Shown: positions 26,639-34,048 of the stretch, piece by piece
Layout: every line of letters begins with the position of its first letter
How positions within the stretch are numbered: the first letter of the stretch is position 1
Source of the DNA: Methanobacteriota archaeon
Lineage (GTDB): Archaea; Methanobacteriota; Methanobacteria; Methanobacteriales; Methanobacteriaceae
Direction of reading: 5' to 3'
DNA length: 64,000 bases
NCBI GenBank assembly: GCA_023411115.1
Contig: JAEYPF010000018.1
Coordinates: 186,001 to 250,000 of the forward strand
Notes under the pieces: generated by a model
The model's input: only the letters and a program-made list of their open reading frames with translations
The model's database searches: none
What the model was told of the DNA's origin: nothing
Made by a program: the position numbers and the translations under genes

Positions 26639-27439
26639 TTAAGTAATGAATATTAAGGCTATGTATATAATTAAAGTCACGAAAAATACTGTACTTCCCC
26701 TTATTAATGTCGCGGTCAAATCTCGCTCTACAGCCATTACTATTCCATAAGATAGCACAGCCGCAATAAAAATCCTTAAAGTACCTAAAAGGGCTTTATT
26801 TGGGTTTATAAGGTAGGTTACGAGGGTTGAAACAGCTAATACAATTATAATAAGTGCTATTGGGTTACCCAATATAGTTTTACTCCAGTTTTGTAGGTTA
26901 CTGGACATATTACTATCTGATACGATGTTTCGTTTTTTTCCGGAAAGTGAACTTCTTTTGCCCCGGCTTAAAAATCCACTGCCAAATGAACTATCATCGT
27001 CATCACAAGGATCTACATATGTTTCTTTGTTTTCGTTATTTCCATCTTCATCCATAAGTTCATAGCTGTCTACATTTACATTCTTTTTAGAAAATTTTTT
27101 AGCTATGTTTATTAATTCATCCTTATCAATGAGATTAATATTTCTGCCATTTGCATAGCTTAAGGCATTATCTGAAAAAGTTGAGGTCGTTACCACTACC
27201 ACTTTGGATGCTTGAAGTGTTTTTGCCACCATTTCCATTTCTTTCAGTACATCTAAACCTACTTTCCATCGTTCTTCATAATTTTTGCACGCTACTACGA
27301 CGCCAATATCTCCTAATACAGTAGGTAAGACTCCATATATGTCTACAAGGTGCTTCGATGTCTTAAAGTATTTATGAACTTTAAATCCAGACTTTTCCAT
27401 GATTTTAGCTACAAAATCGACCAATCTATTTTTTTCCAA
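26639..27439 (-). CDS. Membrane-anchored restriction-endonuclease-fold protein
   Basis: Residues about 1-110 have the fold of Mrr/RecB-like restriction endonucleases: VDIYGV (D33) then VVVACKNYEE and VVVTTSTFSDNALSYAN with NINLIDKDEL. In most relatives the second catalytic motif reads ECK or QAK; here it is ACK (A50, K52), so the acidic or Gln residue is missing. A polar, charged linker (about 115-185) leads to three membrane helices at the C-terminus (about 185-265). The start is probably TTG 27439, since GTG 27448 overlaps the ribosome site AGGTGA. Methanogens have several such proteins; their role is unknown. It could be DNA-binding without cutting. Confidence 0.75.
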   Translation of the reverse strand: MEKNRLVDFVAKIMEKSGFKVHKYFKTSKHLVDIYGVLPTVLGDIGVVVACKNYEERWKVGLDVLKEMEMVAKTLQASKVVVVTTSTFSDNALSYANGRNINLIDKDELINIAKKFSKKNVNVDSYELMDEDGNNENKETYVDPCDDDDSSFGSGFLSRGKRSSLSGKKRNIVSDSNMSSNLQNWSKTILGNPIALIIIVLAVSTLVTYLINPNKALLGTLRIFIAAVLSYGIVMAVERDLTATLIRGSTVFFVTLIIYIALIFIT

Positions 27440-27631
27440 CTTTCTCACCTTTAAATGGGAGATATATTAATTGTATTAAATGCATCAATGTATATAATGA
27501 ATTTATTTCATTTATTGTCATTATTTAATATGTTGTATTTACTTTTAACTAATATGACCTATTATTTAAATATTATTTATTTTTATTAACTCCCAGTAAA
27601 CTTTTTGAAGTTTGAAATATAGATATGCATT

Positions 27632-28408
27632 ATGCGAATTTTGATAACTAATGATGATGGTGTTAACTCATCAGGGATTGTAGCAGCAAAAGATGCTGTT
27701 TATGGACTTGGAGATATCGATGTTGTGGCGCCAGCAACTCAGCAAAGCGGAATAGGGCATGCACTCACACTTTTTGAACCAATAAGAGTTACTTCCTCTA
27801 ATTTAAGAGATGGGAGTAAATCATATTCAGTTTCAGGAACTCCAACAGATGCTGTAATAATTGGAATTTACGAAATAATGAATGAAAAACCAGATTTAGT
27901 GATTTCAGGTATAAATATCGGTGAAAACCTTGGAATGGCAGAACTTACAACTTCTGGAACCATAGGTGCGGCAATGGAAGCTGCAGCCCACAATGTACCG
28001 GCGCTATCTGTTTCACTGCAAGTTACAAGAGACGATATTAAATTCCATGACGGCCATGTAGATCTTGATTTTGAATTCGCCCAAAAAACGGTAAGAAAGC
28101 TTTCAGAATTGATTCTTAAAAAAGGTCTTCCTGAAGGAATTGATTTTTTAAATGTAAACATTCCCTCACATCCAGAAACTCATAAAGTAAAGTTAACAAG
28201 ACTTGGAAAGAGAATGTATTCAATTCATATACAAAAGAGGCTTGATCCAAGGGGAAGAGAATATTACTGGATAGATGGAGATCCTGTTGAAATGGACGAA
28301 GAAGGTACTGATGTATACACAATTAGGGGCTGTAATTGCCCAACCATAACTCCAGTGTCGCTTGATTGTACTTCTGATCTTGATTTAATGAAAGATTGGC
28401 TTGATTGA
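27632..28408 (+). CDS. surE: SurE 5'/3'-nucleotidase
   Basis: SurE is a metal-dependent phosphatase that hydrolyses nucleoside monophosphates. Signatures: MRILITNDDGVNSSGI with the metal-binding DD at residues 8-9, VVAPATQQSGIGHALTL, SVSGTPTDAVIIG and the DLVISGINIGENLG loop with metal-binding Asn, then GTIGAAMEAA. At 258 residues it is full length. It is followed 50 bp later by a DUF2098 gene on the same strand, probably in one transcript. Confidence 0.95.
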   Translation: MRILITNDDGVNSSGIVAAKDAVYGLGDIDVVAPATQQSGIGHALTLFEPIRVTSSNLRDGSKSYSVSGTPTDAVIIGIYEIMNEKPDLVISGINIGENLGMAELTTSGTIGAAMEAAAHNVPALSVSLQVTRDDIKFHDGHVDLDFEFAQKTVRKLSELILKKGLPEGIDFLNVNIPSHPETHKVKLTRLGKRMYSIHIQKRLDPRGREYYWIDGDPVEMDEEGTDVYTIRGCNCPTITPVSLDCTSDLDLMKDWLD

Positions 28409-28458
28409 GCCAAATTCTTATTTTTGCAATCTGAAGCTGAATCTACAATTGTGATTTG

Positions 28459-28755
28459 ATGGAAGTTTTAGACATAAATGGAAAACAAATCTGCAGAGGC
28501 TTACGAGTTAAGTACATAAGAACGCATACCATTGGAGAAGTTACCGATGTTTTAATTAAAGAGGATACTGCATGGGTTAAGCTTGATTCCAATGGTCTTT
28601 ATTATAGAAGTGATTATATTGAAGTCATTGAAGGTAATGAAGCCTATAATGGGTCTAATAAAAAGAAGAAGAGCTTAAAATCAGGAGAATTTAAAGTCAA
28701 TATTCCTATTGAGATTTCTGATCCTGAAGATGGACCGGGTTACGGTGGGGGTTAA
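28459..28755 (+). CDS. DUF2098 protein
   Basis: A 98-residue protein of the methanogen-restricted DUF2098 family, recognisable by a beta-rich N-terminal domain with GxxVKYIRTHTIGEVTDVL, WVKLDSNGLYYRSDYIEVI. The rest is a basic linker (NKKKKSLKSG) and a short C-terminal tail with GPGYGGG. There is no signal peptide. ATG 28459 is preferred to the TTG before it; GTGAT lies just upstream. The function is unknown. It lies behind surE in the same direction. Confidence 0.8.
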   Translation: MEVLDINGKQICRGLRVKYIRTHTIGEVTDVLIKEDTAWVKLDSNGLYYRSDYIEVIEGNEAYNGSNKKKKSLKSGEFKVNIPIEISDPEDGPGYGGG

Positions 28756-28971
28756 TTTTTAGAATTCTTTTTTATTTAAATTCATTTTTAATTAAATTAA
28801 GTTATAGCTACTCTTTTCATGCACTATATTTTTATATTAGTTTTTTGTTTTTATAGGGCAGCAGTACTCAGTTAAAGTGATTATGGTTAGTAAATTAATG
28901 CTAAATAGTTAATATTATATATTAGAATACTTATTAAGTGAATTGTTAAGTCATATAGATGAGGAAACGTA

Positions 28972-29458
28972 ATGAAAATTACTGATAGTGTAAATCTAGG
29001 ATTTTTGATTTTAATAGTAATGTTTTTTGTTAATATTAAGCTATATTAAAGCCCCTTTACAGGTATATAATGGCATAGTATATTCTTATATCCTTATTGG
29101 AATATTTACATTATCACTTATTTGGGCGGCATATGAATTCGCCCGTAAAATGGAAAGAATTCAAAAAGCGACACAAAAATATAATGATGTCCTAAAAATA
29201 GATCCTAAAGATATGATTGCTTTGAATAATAAAGGAACTGCTTTTGCAGAACTTAATGAACATCAAAAGGCAATAAAATACTTTGATAAGGTTATAGAAT
29301 TAAATTCTGAAGATGCTGCAGCATGGCACAATAAGGGAGTCATCCTTGCAAAACTTGGGAAAAATCAAGAATCACTAGAATATTTAGACAAAGCTTTAAA
29401 GTTAGATTCGAGATTTGAATTTGCTAAAAAATCTGGTGAAATCATTTTAGAATATTAA
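28972..29458 (+). CDS. TPR membrane protein, apparently frameshifted
   Basis: A good ribosome site (GAGGAAACGTA) precedes ATG 28972, whose frame gives MKITDSVNLGFLILIVMF and ends at a stop at 29047-29049. The remaining 143 codons continue in another frame from 29027. Removing one T from the T6 run at 29023-29028 joins the two frames into one protein: a two-helix membrane anchor (about residues 8-48) and then two to three TPR units (YNDVLKIDPKDMIALNNKGTA, YFDKVIELNSEDAAAWHNKG, YLDKALKLDS). The gene lies 11 bp before the CPBP protease gene. A sequencing error, a real mutation or programmed slippage are all possible. TPR proteins mediate protein contacts. Confidence 0.7.
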
Positions 29459-29469
29459 GGAGAATTACA

Positions 29470-30426
29470 ATGTCCAGAATAAAATTTTTAGATAATGCAG
29501 AGGAAGGTAAAAACAACTGGCTTAGATATCTTTTTACAATTATTTTGACCTGGGGAACGCCGTTAGTACTGGAATTTGTAATTATAATATTTATTTCCAT
29601 CCTTTATATGGTAGTCAGCGGAGTTAATTCCGTAGATCAGATTTATGCGATTTTTTCCGATCCAATACTGGGAATTGCAATAATCGGTCTTTCTTCTACA
29701 GTTTCGCTTTTGTTTCTCTATATTGGAGTAAAATTTATACATGGAAGGAAGTTCATTTCTCTGATTAATACAGGTTCTAAGATTAAATGGCGGAGAGTTT
29801 TAAAAGGGAGTGCAATATGGTTTCTTATACTGGTGATTGGAACTTTAATCTCTTTAATAATAGATCCTAACAGTGTTCAGGTGACTTTTAATCCCAGCAC
29901 TTTCATATTTCTGTTAATTTTAAGTTTACTGGTATTTCCAATTCAGGCCTCATTTGAAGAGCTGTTTTTCAGGGGATATCTCATGCAGGGTTTTGGAATT
30001 TTGACAAAAAAGCCAGTGATTCCATTACTGCTCACTTCAGTTATTTTCGCTGCTCTTCATTTTGGAAATGGTTCAACTACCATTATGAACGTGGATATAG
30101 TATTGAGCGTATTTCTTTTTGGGTTAACAATGGGTATAATAACTCTGGGAGAAAATGGAATTGAAACAGCCATGGGTGTGCACATTATAAACAATATTTA
30201 TGTATCTGTACTTGTAAATACCCCAGATGCATATTCTCAAGGTTTACCATCTGTATTAACATCTACAGGTGCACCTGATCCGTTAATAGATGTCCCAATA
30301 TTTGCTTTATATGTGTTAGCGCTTTTAACCATTGTTTTCTGGAATAAAAAAGAGAACTTATATAATATTTTTAGAGGTAAGCTTGATATTGAAACGGATA
30401 CAATGGAAGGAGATTTAAACGCTTAA
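29470..30426 (+). CDS. CPBP-family intramembrane metalloprotease
   Basis: A 318-residue protein with about eight membrane helices and the three CPBP (Abi/Rce1-like) motifs: FEELFFRGYLM (EExxxR), VIFAALHFGN (FxxxH) and HIINNIY (HxxxN). Relatives cleave prenylated or other membrane proteins; in archaea the substrates are unknown. The ribosome site AAGGAGAATTACA precedes ATG. It is 11 bp from the TPR gene and 45 bp from a short membrane-peptide gene, so the three are probably co-transcribed. Confidence 0.9.
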   Translation: MSRIKFLDNAEEGKNNWLRYLFTIILTWGTPLVLEFVIIIFISILYMVVSGVNSVDQIYAIFSDPILGIAIIGLSSTVSLLFLYIGVKFIHGRKFISLINTGSKIKWRRVLKGSAIWFLILVIGTLISLIIDPNSVQVTFNPSTFIFLLILSLLVFPIQASFEELFFRGYLMQGFGILTKKPVIPLLLTSVIFAALHFGNGSTTIMNVDIVLSVFLFGLTMGIITLGENGIETAMGVHIINNIYVSVLVNTPDAYSQGLPSVLTSTGAPDPLIDVPIFALYVLALLTIVFWNKKENLYNIFRGKLDIETDTMEGDLNA

Positions 30427-30471
30427 TAATTTAAATTACTAATGTTTGTAATAAAAATTAGGAGATAAATC

Positions 30472-30618
30472 ATGTTATTAACCATATCAACTGTCACAAC
30501 TACCACAACTACAGTTACAACAGAACAGGTATTAGGATTCTTTGTAGGCTTGCTAATTGTTTTGTTGATTATTATATGGGTAGTTATGAGATATAGAAGA
30601 AAAAATAGGGAAGTATGA
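30472..30618 (+). CDS. 48-residue Thr-rich single-pass membrane peptide
   Basis: A short gene: ATG 30472 has the ribosome site AGGAGATAAATC. The product starts MLLTISTVTTTTTTVTTEQV, followed by one membrane helix (GFFVGLLIVLLIIIWVV) and a positively charged end (MRYRRKNREV). The positive-inside rule puts the Thr-rich N-terminus outside. No family is recognised. It lies behind the CPBP protease gene on the same strand, and a relation as substrate or partner is possible but only inferred from position. Confidence 0.65.
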   Translation: MLLTISTVTTTTTTVTTEQVLGFFVGLLIVLLIIIWVVMRYRRKNREV

Positions 30619-30624
30619 AATTAA

Positions 30625-31617
30625 TTATTCAACAACAGGAATACCTAAAATATCCTTTTTACCCTCAAAAACAGCTTTCGCAATCTGGGCACTTCCAACA
30701 GACCCCGATCTTTCTCCAATTCTAACAACAGGGGCAATGTCTCCAACTTCTTTTCTAATGGCGCCAAATACATCGATCGGGTCCTGCATCGAGCCGGTGG
30801 AGCCAGTTAACACGATTCCGTCAATTTTTTCTGCTATTCCTGCCAGTCCATAGATCTCCATGACAATGGTCATTATCATGGTATCAAAGGCGAGTTTTGC
30901 TTTTTCATCACTATTTAAATAGTTTTTAATGATTTCATCCTTTACACGGCTAACTTTTTCATGTACATCGGCAATTTTAATGGCTCCGGCACGTGAAAAA
31001 CATTCATTGGCAGTTCTGATTCCATCATCTATGTCTCTAATCATTTCAAGATCTAGAGGGCCGTGAATAGTACCCATTGCACCAATACAGGCATCCATAG
31101 CGCCTTTAATTACTTCATCTTCAATTAACATGCTCACAGTATTGGAACTGATATCTGAAACGATCATATTTTTAAAACCAGTTTCCAGGAACGCATTATA
31201 ACAAATGCTGACTTTTTCAGAGCTTGCATGATGGGAATAAGCTGCCTTAAATCTTTCATCAAGGCATTCTGTTTTCCTGTGAATTCCAGGTATTACAACT
31301 GTCGGAATTCCTGAATTTTCAATTTCAGTGTAAACTGCCGTTCCGCCGCCAGTTACCTTCCCAGCCCCCTCCATTGAAAGGATTCCTCTGTTTTTCACTT
31401 TTTCTATTGGAGTTACAGCTGTTAACGCATCTCCCATGGCATAAGTTATTGCCATGAGGTCAATTGAATCAAAATTAACCCTTTTTGAAAGTTCTTTTAG
31501 GGCAGAAACTTTTCCAGCAGATAGATCTTCCCTGAGAATTTTAAAATGAGTGGTTTCATTATCAAGAATTGTAAAAGAGACTCCTGTAGTCCCATGATCC
31601 ATTCCTACAAATACCAT
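30625..31617 (-). CDS. Methanogenesis marker protein 12
   Basis: This belongs to the sugar-kinase/HSP70-fold family named methanogenesis marker 12 (DUF1464-related), found in essentially all methanogens and of unknown function. The N-terminal phosphate loop FVGMDHGTTGVSF, the IVLTGSTGSM loop and GERSGSVGSAQIA are ASKHA-type features. The start is ATG 31617 with AAAGGTGA upstream; the frame is open further upstream but has no initiation signal. It lies downstream of ilvC on the same strand, separated by two hairpins, and so is probably transcribed on its own. Confidence 0.9.
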   Translation of the reverse strand: MVFVGMDHGTTGVSFTILDNETTHFKILREDLSAGKVSALKELSKRVNFDSIDLMAITYAMGDALTAVTPIEKVKNRGILSMEGAGKVTGGGTAVYTEIENSGIPTVVIPGIHRKTECLDERFKAAYSHHASSEKVSICYNAFLETGFKNMIVSDISSNTVSMLIEDEVIKGAMDACIGAMGTIHGPLDLEMIRDIDDGIRTANECFSRAGAIKIADVHEKVSRVKDEIIKNYLNSDEKAKLAFDTMIMTIVMEIYGLAGIAEKIDGIVLTGSTGSMQDPIDVFGAIRKEVGDIAPVVRIGERSGSVGSAQIAKAVFEGKKDILGIPVVE

Positions 31618-31677
31618 GGATTCACCTTTATGCATTGTAAAAAAACATTGAATGATTACTTTAAAATAGAATATAAC

Positions 31678-31701
31678 CCTCAAACACATAAGTGTTTGGG
31701 G
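31678..31701 (-). terminator. Hairpin behind ilvC (second)
   Basis: CCTCAAACAC and GTGTTTGGGG pair over 10 bp (one G-U) with loop ATAA. On the ilvC strand it is followed by T-rich sequence (TTATATTCTATTTT). It may act in termination or protect the 3' end. Confidence 0.45.
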
Positions 31702-31704
31702 CAC

Positions 31705-31725
31705 CAAAAATTCATTGAATTTTTG
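31705..31725 (-). terminator. Hairpin behind ilvC (first)
   Basis: CAAAAATTCA and TGAATTTTTG form a perfect inverted repeat with one base between, about 15 bp after the ilvC stop. It is similar in sequence to the hairpin behind ilvN. Confidence 0.45.
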
Positions 31726-31740
31726 AGTGAGTGGATTAGC

Positions 31741-32727
31741 TTATTTTTGTAATCCACAGAGCTTTCTAAGCTTTGTACCTACTTTCTCAATTTGAAGGTC
31801 GTCTTCCATCGCTCTCATCCTTTTGAGCATAGGTGCTCCAGCCTGGTTTTCAAGGGCCCACTCTTTGGTAAATTTACCTTTCTGAATTTCTTTCAGGATC
31901 TCTTTCATGGCTTCCCTTGATTCATCGGTTATGACTCGTTCTCTTCTTGTGAGCCCTCCGAATTCTGCGGTGTTACTTACGTCGTGCCACATTCCAGCAA
32001 AACCTTTCTCGTATATGAGGTCAATTATAAGCTTTAATTCATGGCATGTTTCAAAGTAAGCTATTTCTGGCTGGTATCCCGCATCTACAAGTGTTTGGAA
32101 ACCTGCTTTTATGAGTTCTGTAGCTCCTCCACAGAGAACTGCCTGTTCACCGAATAAATCAGTTTCAGTTTCTTCTTTAAAGGTTGTTTCAAGAACTCCT
32201 GCCCTTGTAAGACCGGATCCTTTTGCCATTGCAAGTACAATTTCTTTTGCATTTCCTGTGTAATCCTGCTCAACAGCTACAAGACCGGGAACTCCAAATC
32301 CGTCTTCATACTGTCTTCTTACAGTTGCACCTGGCGCTTTAGGCGCGACCATTGCAACGTTAACGTTTTTAGGTGGTTTTATGTAGCCATAGTGTATATT
32401 ATATCCGTGTGAGAATGAAATTGTGTTTCCTTCTTCAAGCCCTTCTGCGATTGCACTTTCATAAACTGCGTCCTGAATTTCATCTGGGATTAATATGTGA
32501 ATTATATCTGCTGTTAATGCTGCTTCTTCAACGGTTAATACATTTAAACCATCAGCTTCTGCTTTCTCCCATGATGCTCCACCTTTTCGAAGTCCAACTA
32601 CAACGTTTAGCCCGCTGTCAGACATGTTTAATGCTTGAGCCCTTCCCTGGCTTCCATAACCTATAACTGCAATTGTTTTATCCTTTAAAACGTTTAAATC
32701 AACGTCTTTTTCATAATGTATATTCAT
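31741..32727 (-). CDS. ilvC: Ketol-acid reductoisomerase
   Basis: IlvC isomerises and reduces acetolactate or acetohydroxybutyrate with NADPH and Mg2+, the second common step of branched-chain amino-acid synthesis. The Rossmann start IAVIGYGSQGRAQALNMSDSG, NVAMVAPKAPG, GVPGLVAVEQD, and the metal-binding C-terminal EDDL-like segments (ETETDLFGEQAVLCGG; YFETCHELKLIIDLIYE) are complete. At 328 residues it is a class I (short) enzyme. The ribosome site GGAGGGCATTAA precedes the ATG. It lies about 0.8 kb downstream of ilvN with the CadD-like gene between them. Confidence 0.97.
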   Translation of the reverse strand: MNIHYEKDVDLNVLKDKTIAVIGYGSQGRAQALNMSDSGLNVVVGLRKGGASWEKAEADGLNVLTVEEAALTADIIHILIPDEIQDAVYESAIAEGLEEGNTISFSHGYNIHYGYIKPPKNVNVAMVAPKAPGATVRRQYEDGFGVPGLVAVEQDYTGNAKEIVLAMAKGSGLTRAGVLETTFKEETETDLFGEQAVLCGGATELIKAGFQTLVDAGYQPEIAYFETCHELKLIIDLIYEKGFAGMWHDVSNTAEFGGLTRRERVITDESREAMKEILKEIQKGKFTKEWALENQAGAPMLKRMRAMEDDLQIEKVGTKLRKLCGLQK

Positions 32728-32872
32728 TTAATGCCCTCCAAATGACTTTAATTAAAATAAAGATTTACCAAAGAGTATACGGTAAAAATTAATTCTGTAT
32801 CAATATTTACTTGAAATACTTATAAATTTTATCATAACCAGCTATTTTTACATTTATGTTTTGTAATTAAAT

Positions 32873-33487
32873 TCATTGAATTACAAAGCTGCGAACTAAG
32901 ATAATGATTCCAATGAAAATTAAAACAAAAGGCAAAATTATATGCCCGTATTTTTTTATCCTATCCCCTAAAATTCTGTTTTCTACTAATCTGAAGCTGA
33001 CATAACACCATATTAAGATCATTACCAGGAATACAGATATTACGATAAGCAACTGTTGTGGATTTATACTTGCAAATAGGGGAACATAAACTCCGATATT
33101 ATCTCCACCATTTGTAAATGAAACCAGTGCAACTAAACCAGTTTTTGAGCTTTTAAATTTTGAAAAAAATGATTTATTTTCTTCTATTTCAGTATAATTT
33201 ACAAAAGTATCTTCGTTGTTTTTTAAATCCCTGAGATTTTTGAGCCCAATAATTATAGGCAGTATACCAAGTAATCCAATCCATTGGACTGGAATTACCA
33301 GTTTTAAAAAGTAACTTACGGCACTTATGACAATTAAAGCCATAACTCCTATATATTGACCTAAAATAATCTGTTTAACCTTAAAGTCCTTATTTGAAAA
33401 AAATATCATTAAGACAAAAAGGTCATCCAGATTTGTGGCTATAAACAATATAATAGCTGTAACAATTAAAAAAATAAGTTCTATCAT
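32873..33487 (-). CDS. CadD-like cadmium resistance transporter family
   Basis: A membrane protein with about five to six helices of the CadD/LysE-related family. The diagnostic pieces are IATNLDDLFVLMIFF near the N-terminus, GQYIGVMALI, and FTNGGDNIGVYVPLFA in the middle, where paired acidic residues may bind the ion. In bacteria the family exports cadmium or other cations; the substrate here is unknown. I start it at ATG 33487 (MIELIFL); no clear ribosome site is visible, so the transcript may be leaderless. It is inserted between ilvN and ilvC on the same strand. Confidence 0.8.
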   Translation of the reverse strand: MIELIFLIVTAIILFIATNLDDLFVLMIFFSNKDFKVKQIILGQYIGVMALIVISAVSYFLKLVIPVQWIGLLGILPIIIGLKNLRDLKNNEDTFVNYTEIEENKSFFSKFKSSKTGLVALVSFTNGGDNIGVYVPLFASINPQQLLIVISVFLVMILIWCYVSFRLVENRILGDRIKKYGHIILPFVLIFIGIIILVRSFVIQ

Positions 33488-33518
33488 GTTTATCAAATAA
33501 GAAATAAAAATTGAGGCC

Positions 33519-33542
33519 CTCAAAAATCATAGAATTTTCGAG
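33519..33542 (-). terminator. Hairpin with T-tract behind ilvN
   Basis: CTCAAAAAT and ATTTTCGAG form a 9-bp stem (one G-U) with a six-base loop. On the transcript strand it is followed by GGGCCTCAATTTTTATTTC, so it looks like a terminator for ilvBN. Confidence 0.5.
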
Positions 33543-33546
33543 TGCA

Positions 33547-34047
33547 TTAAATTGTTTTAATGCCTCTAGACATTGCTGTAGGCCCTGTCCTTGCAATTTC
33601 TTTGATTCCAAAGCCTTTTACAAGGTCGATGAGGGCTTCAATTTTATCAGATTCCCCTGTAATTTCTACAGTCAATGTTTCAGGGCTTACATCAATTACC
33701 CTACCCCTGAAGATATTGACATACTGAATTACTTCAGATCTGATTTTTTCTGTTGGTGAATAAACTTTAATAAGGCAGAGCTCTCTTTTAACAGTGTTTT
33801 CAGGTTCTAAGTCCCTTACTTTAATAACTTCTATTAGCTTGTTCAACTGCTTTGTAATCTGCTCCAGGACTTTCCCATCTCCTTTTGCCATAATTGTCAT
33901 TCTAGCAATACCTTCTTGTTCAGAGGTCCCAACAGTAATGCTTTCAATGTTAAATCCCCTTCTTGTGAAGAGTCCTGCTACTCTTTGAAGGACACCAGGC
34001 TTATGAAGTACAAGTGCACTTATTATATGGGTTTGCTGTTCTTCCAT
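33547..34047 (-). CDS. ilvN: Acetolactate synthase small (regulatory) subunit
   Basis: The regulatory subunit that activates the large subunit and mediates valine feedback. An N-terminal ACT domain (HIISALVLHKPGVLQRVAGLFTRRG, ITVG, MTIMAKGD) is followed by a second ACT-like domain (VSPETLTVEITGESDKIEALI). At 166 residues the length is standard. ATG 34047 is the start: the ribosome site GGTGAT overlaps a GTG at 34056. The ATG lies one base after the ilvB stop, indicating coupled translation. Confidence 0.95.
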   Translation of the reverse strand: MEEQQTHIISALVLHKPGVLQRVAGLFTRRGFNIESITVGTSEQEGIARMTIMAKGDGKVLEQITKQLNKLIEVIKVRDLEPENTVKRELCLIKVYSPTEKIRSEVIQYVNIFRGRVIDVSPETLTVEITGESDKIEALIDLVKGFGIKEIARTGPTAMSRGIKTI

Positions 34048-34048
34048 C

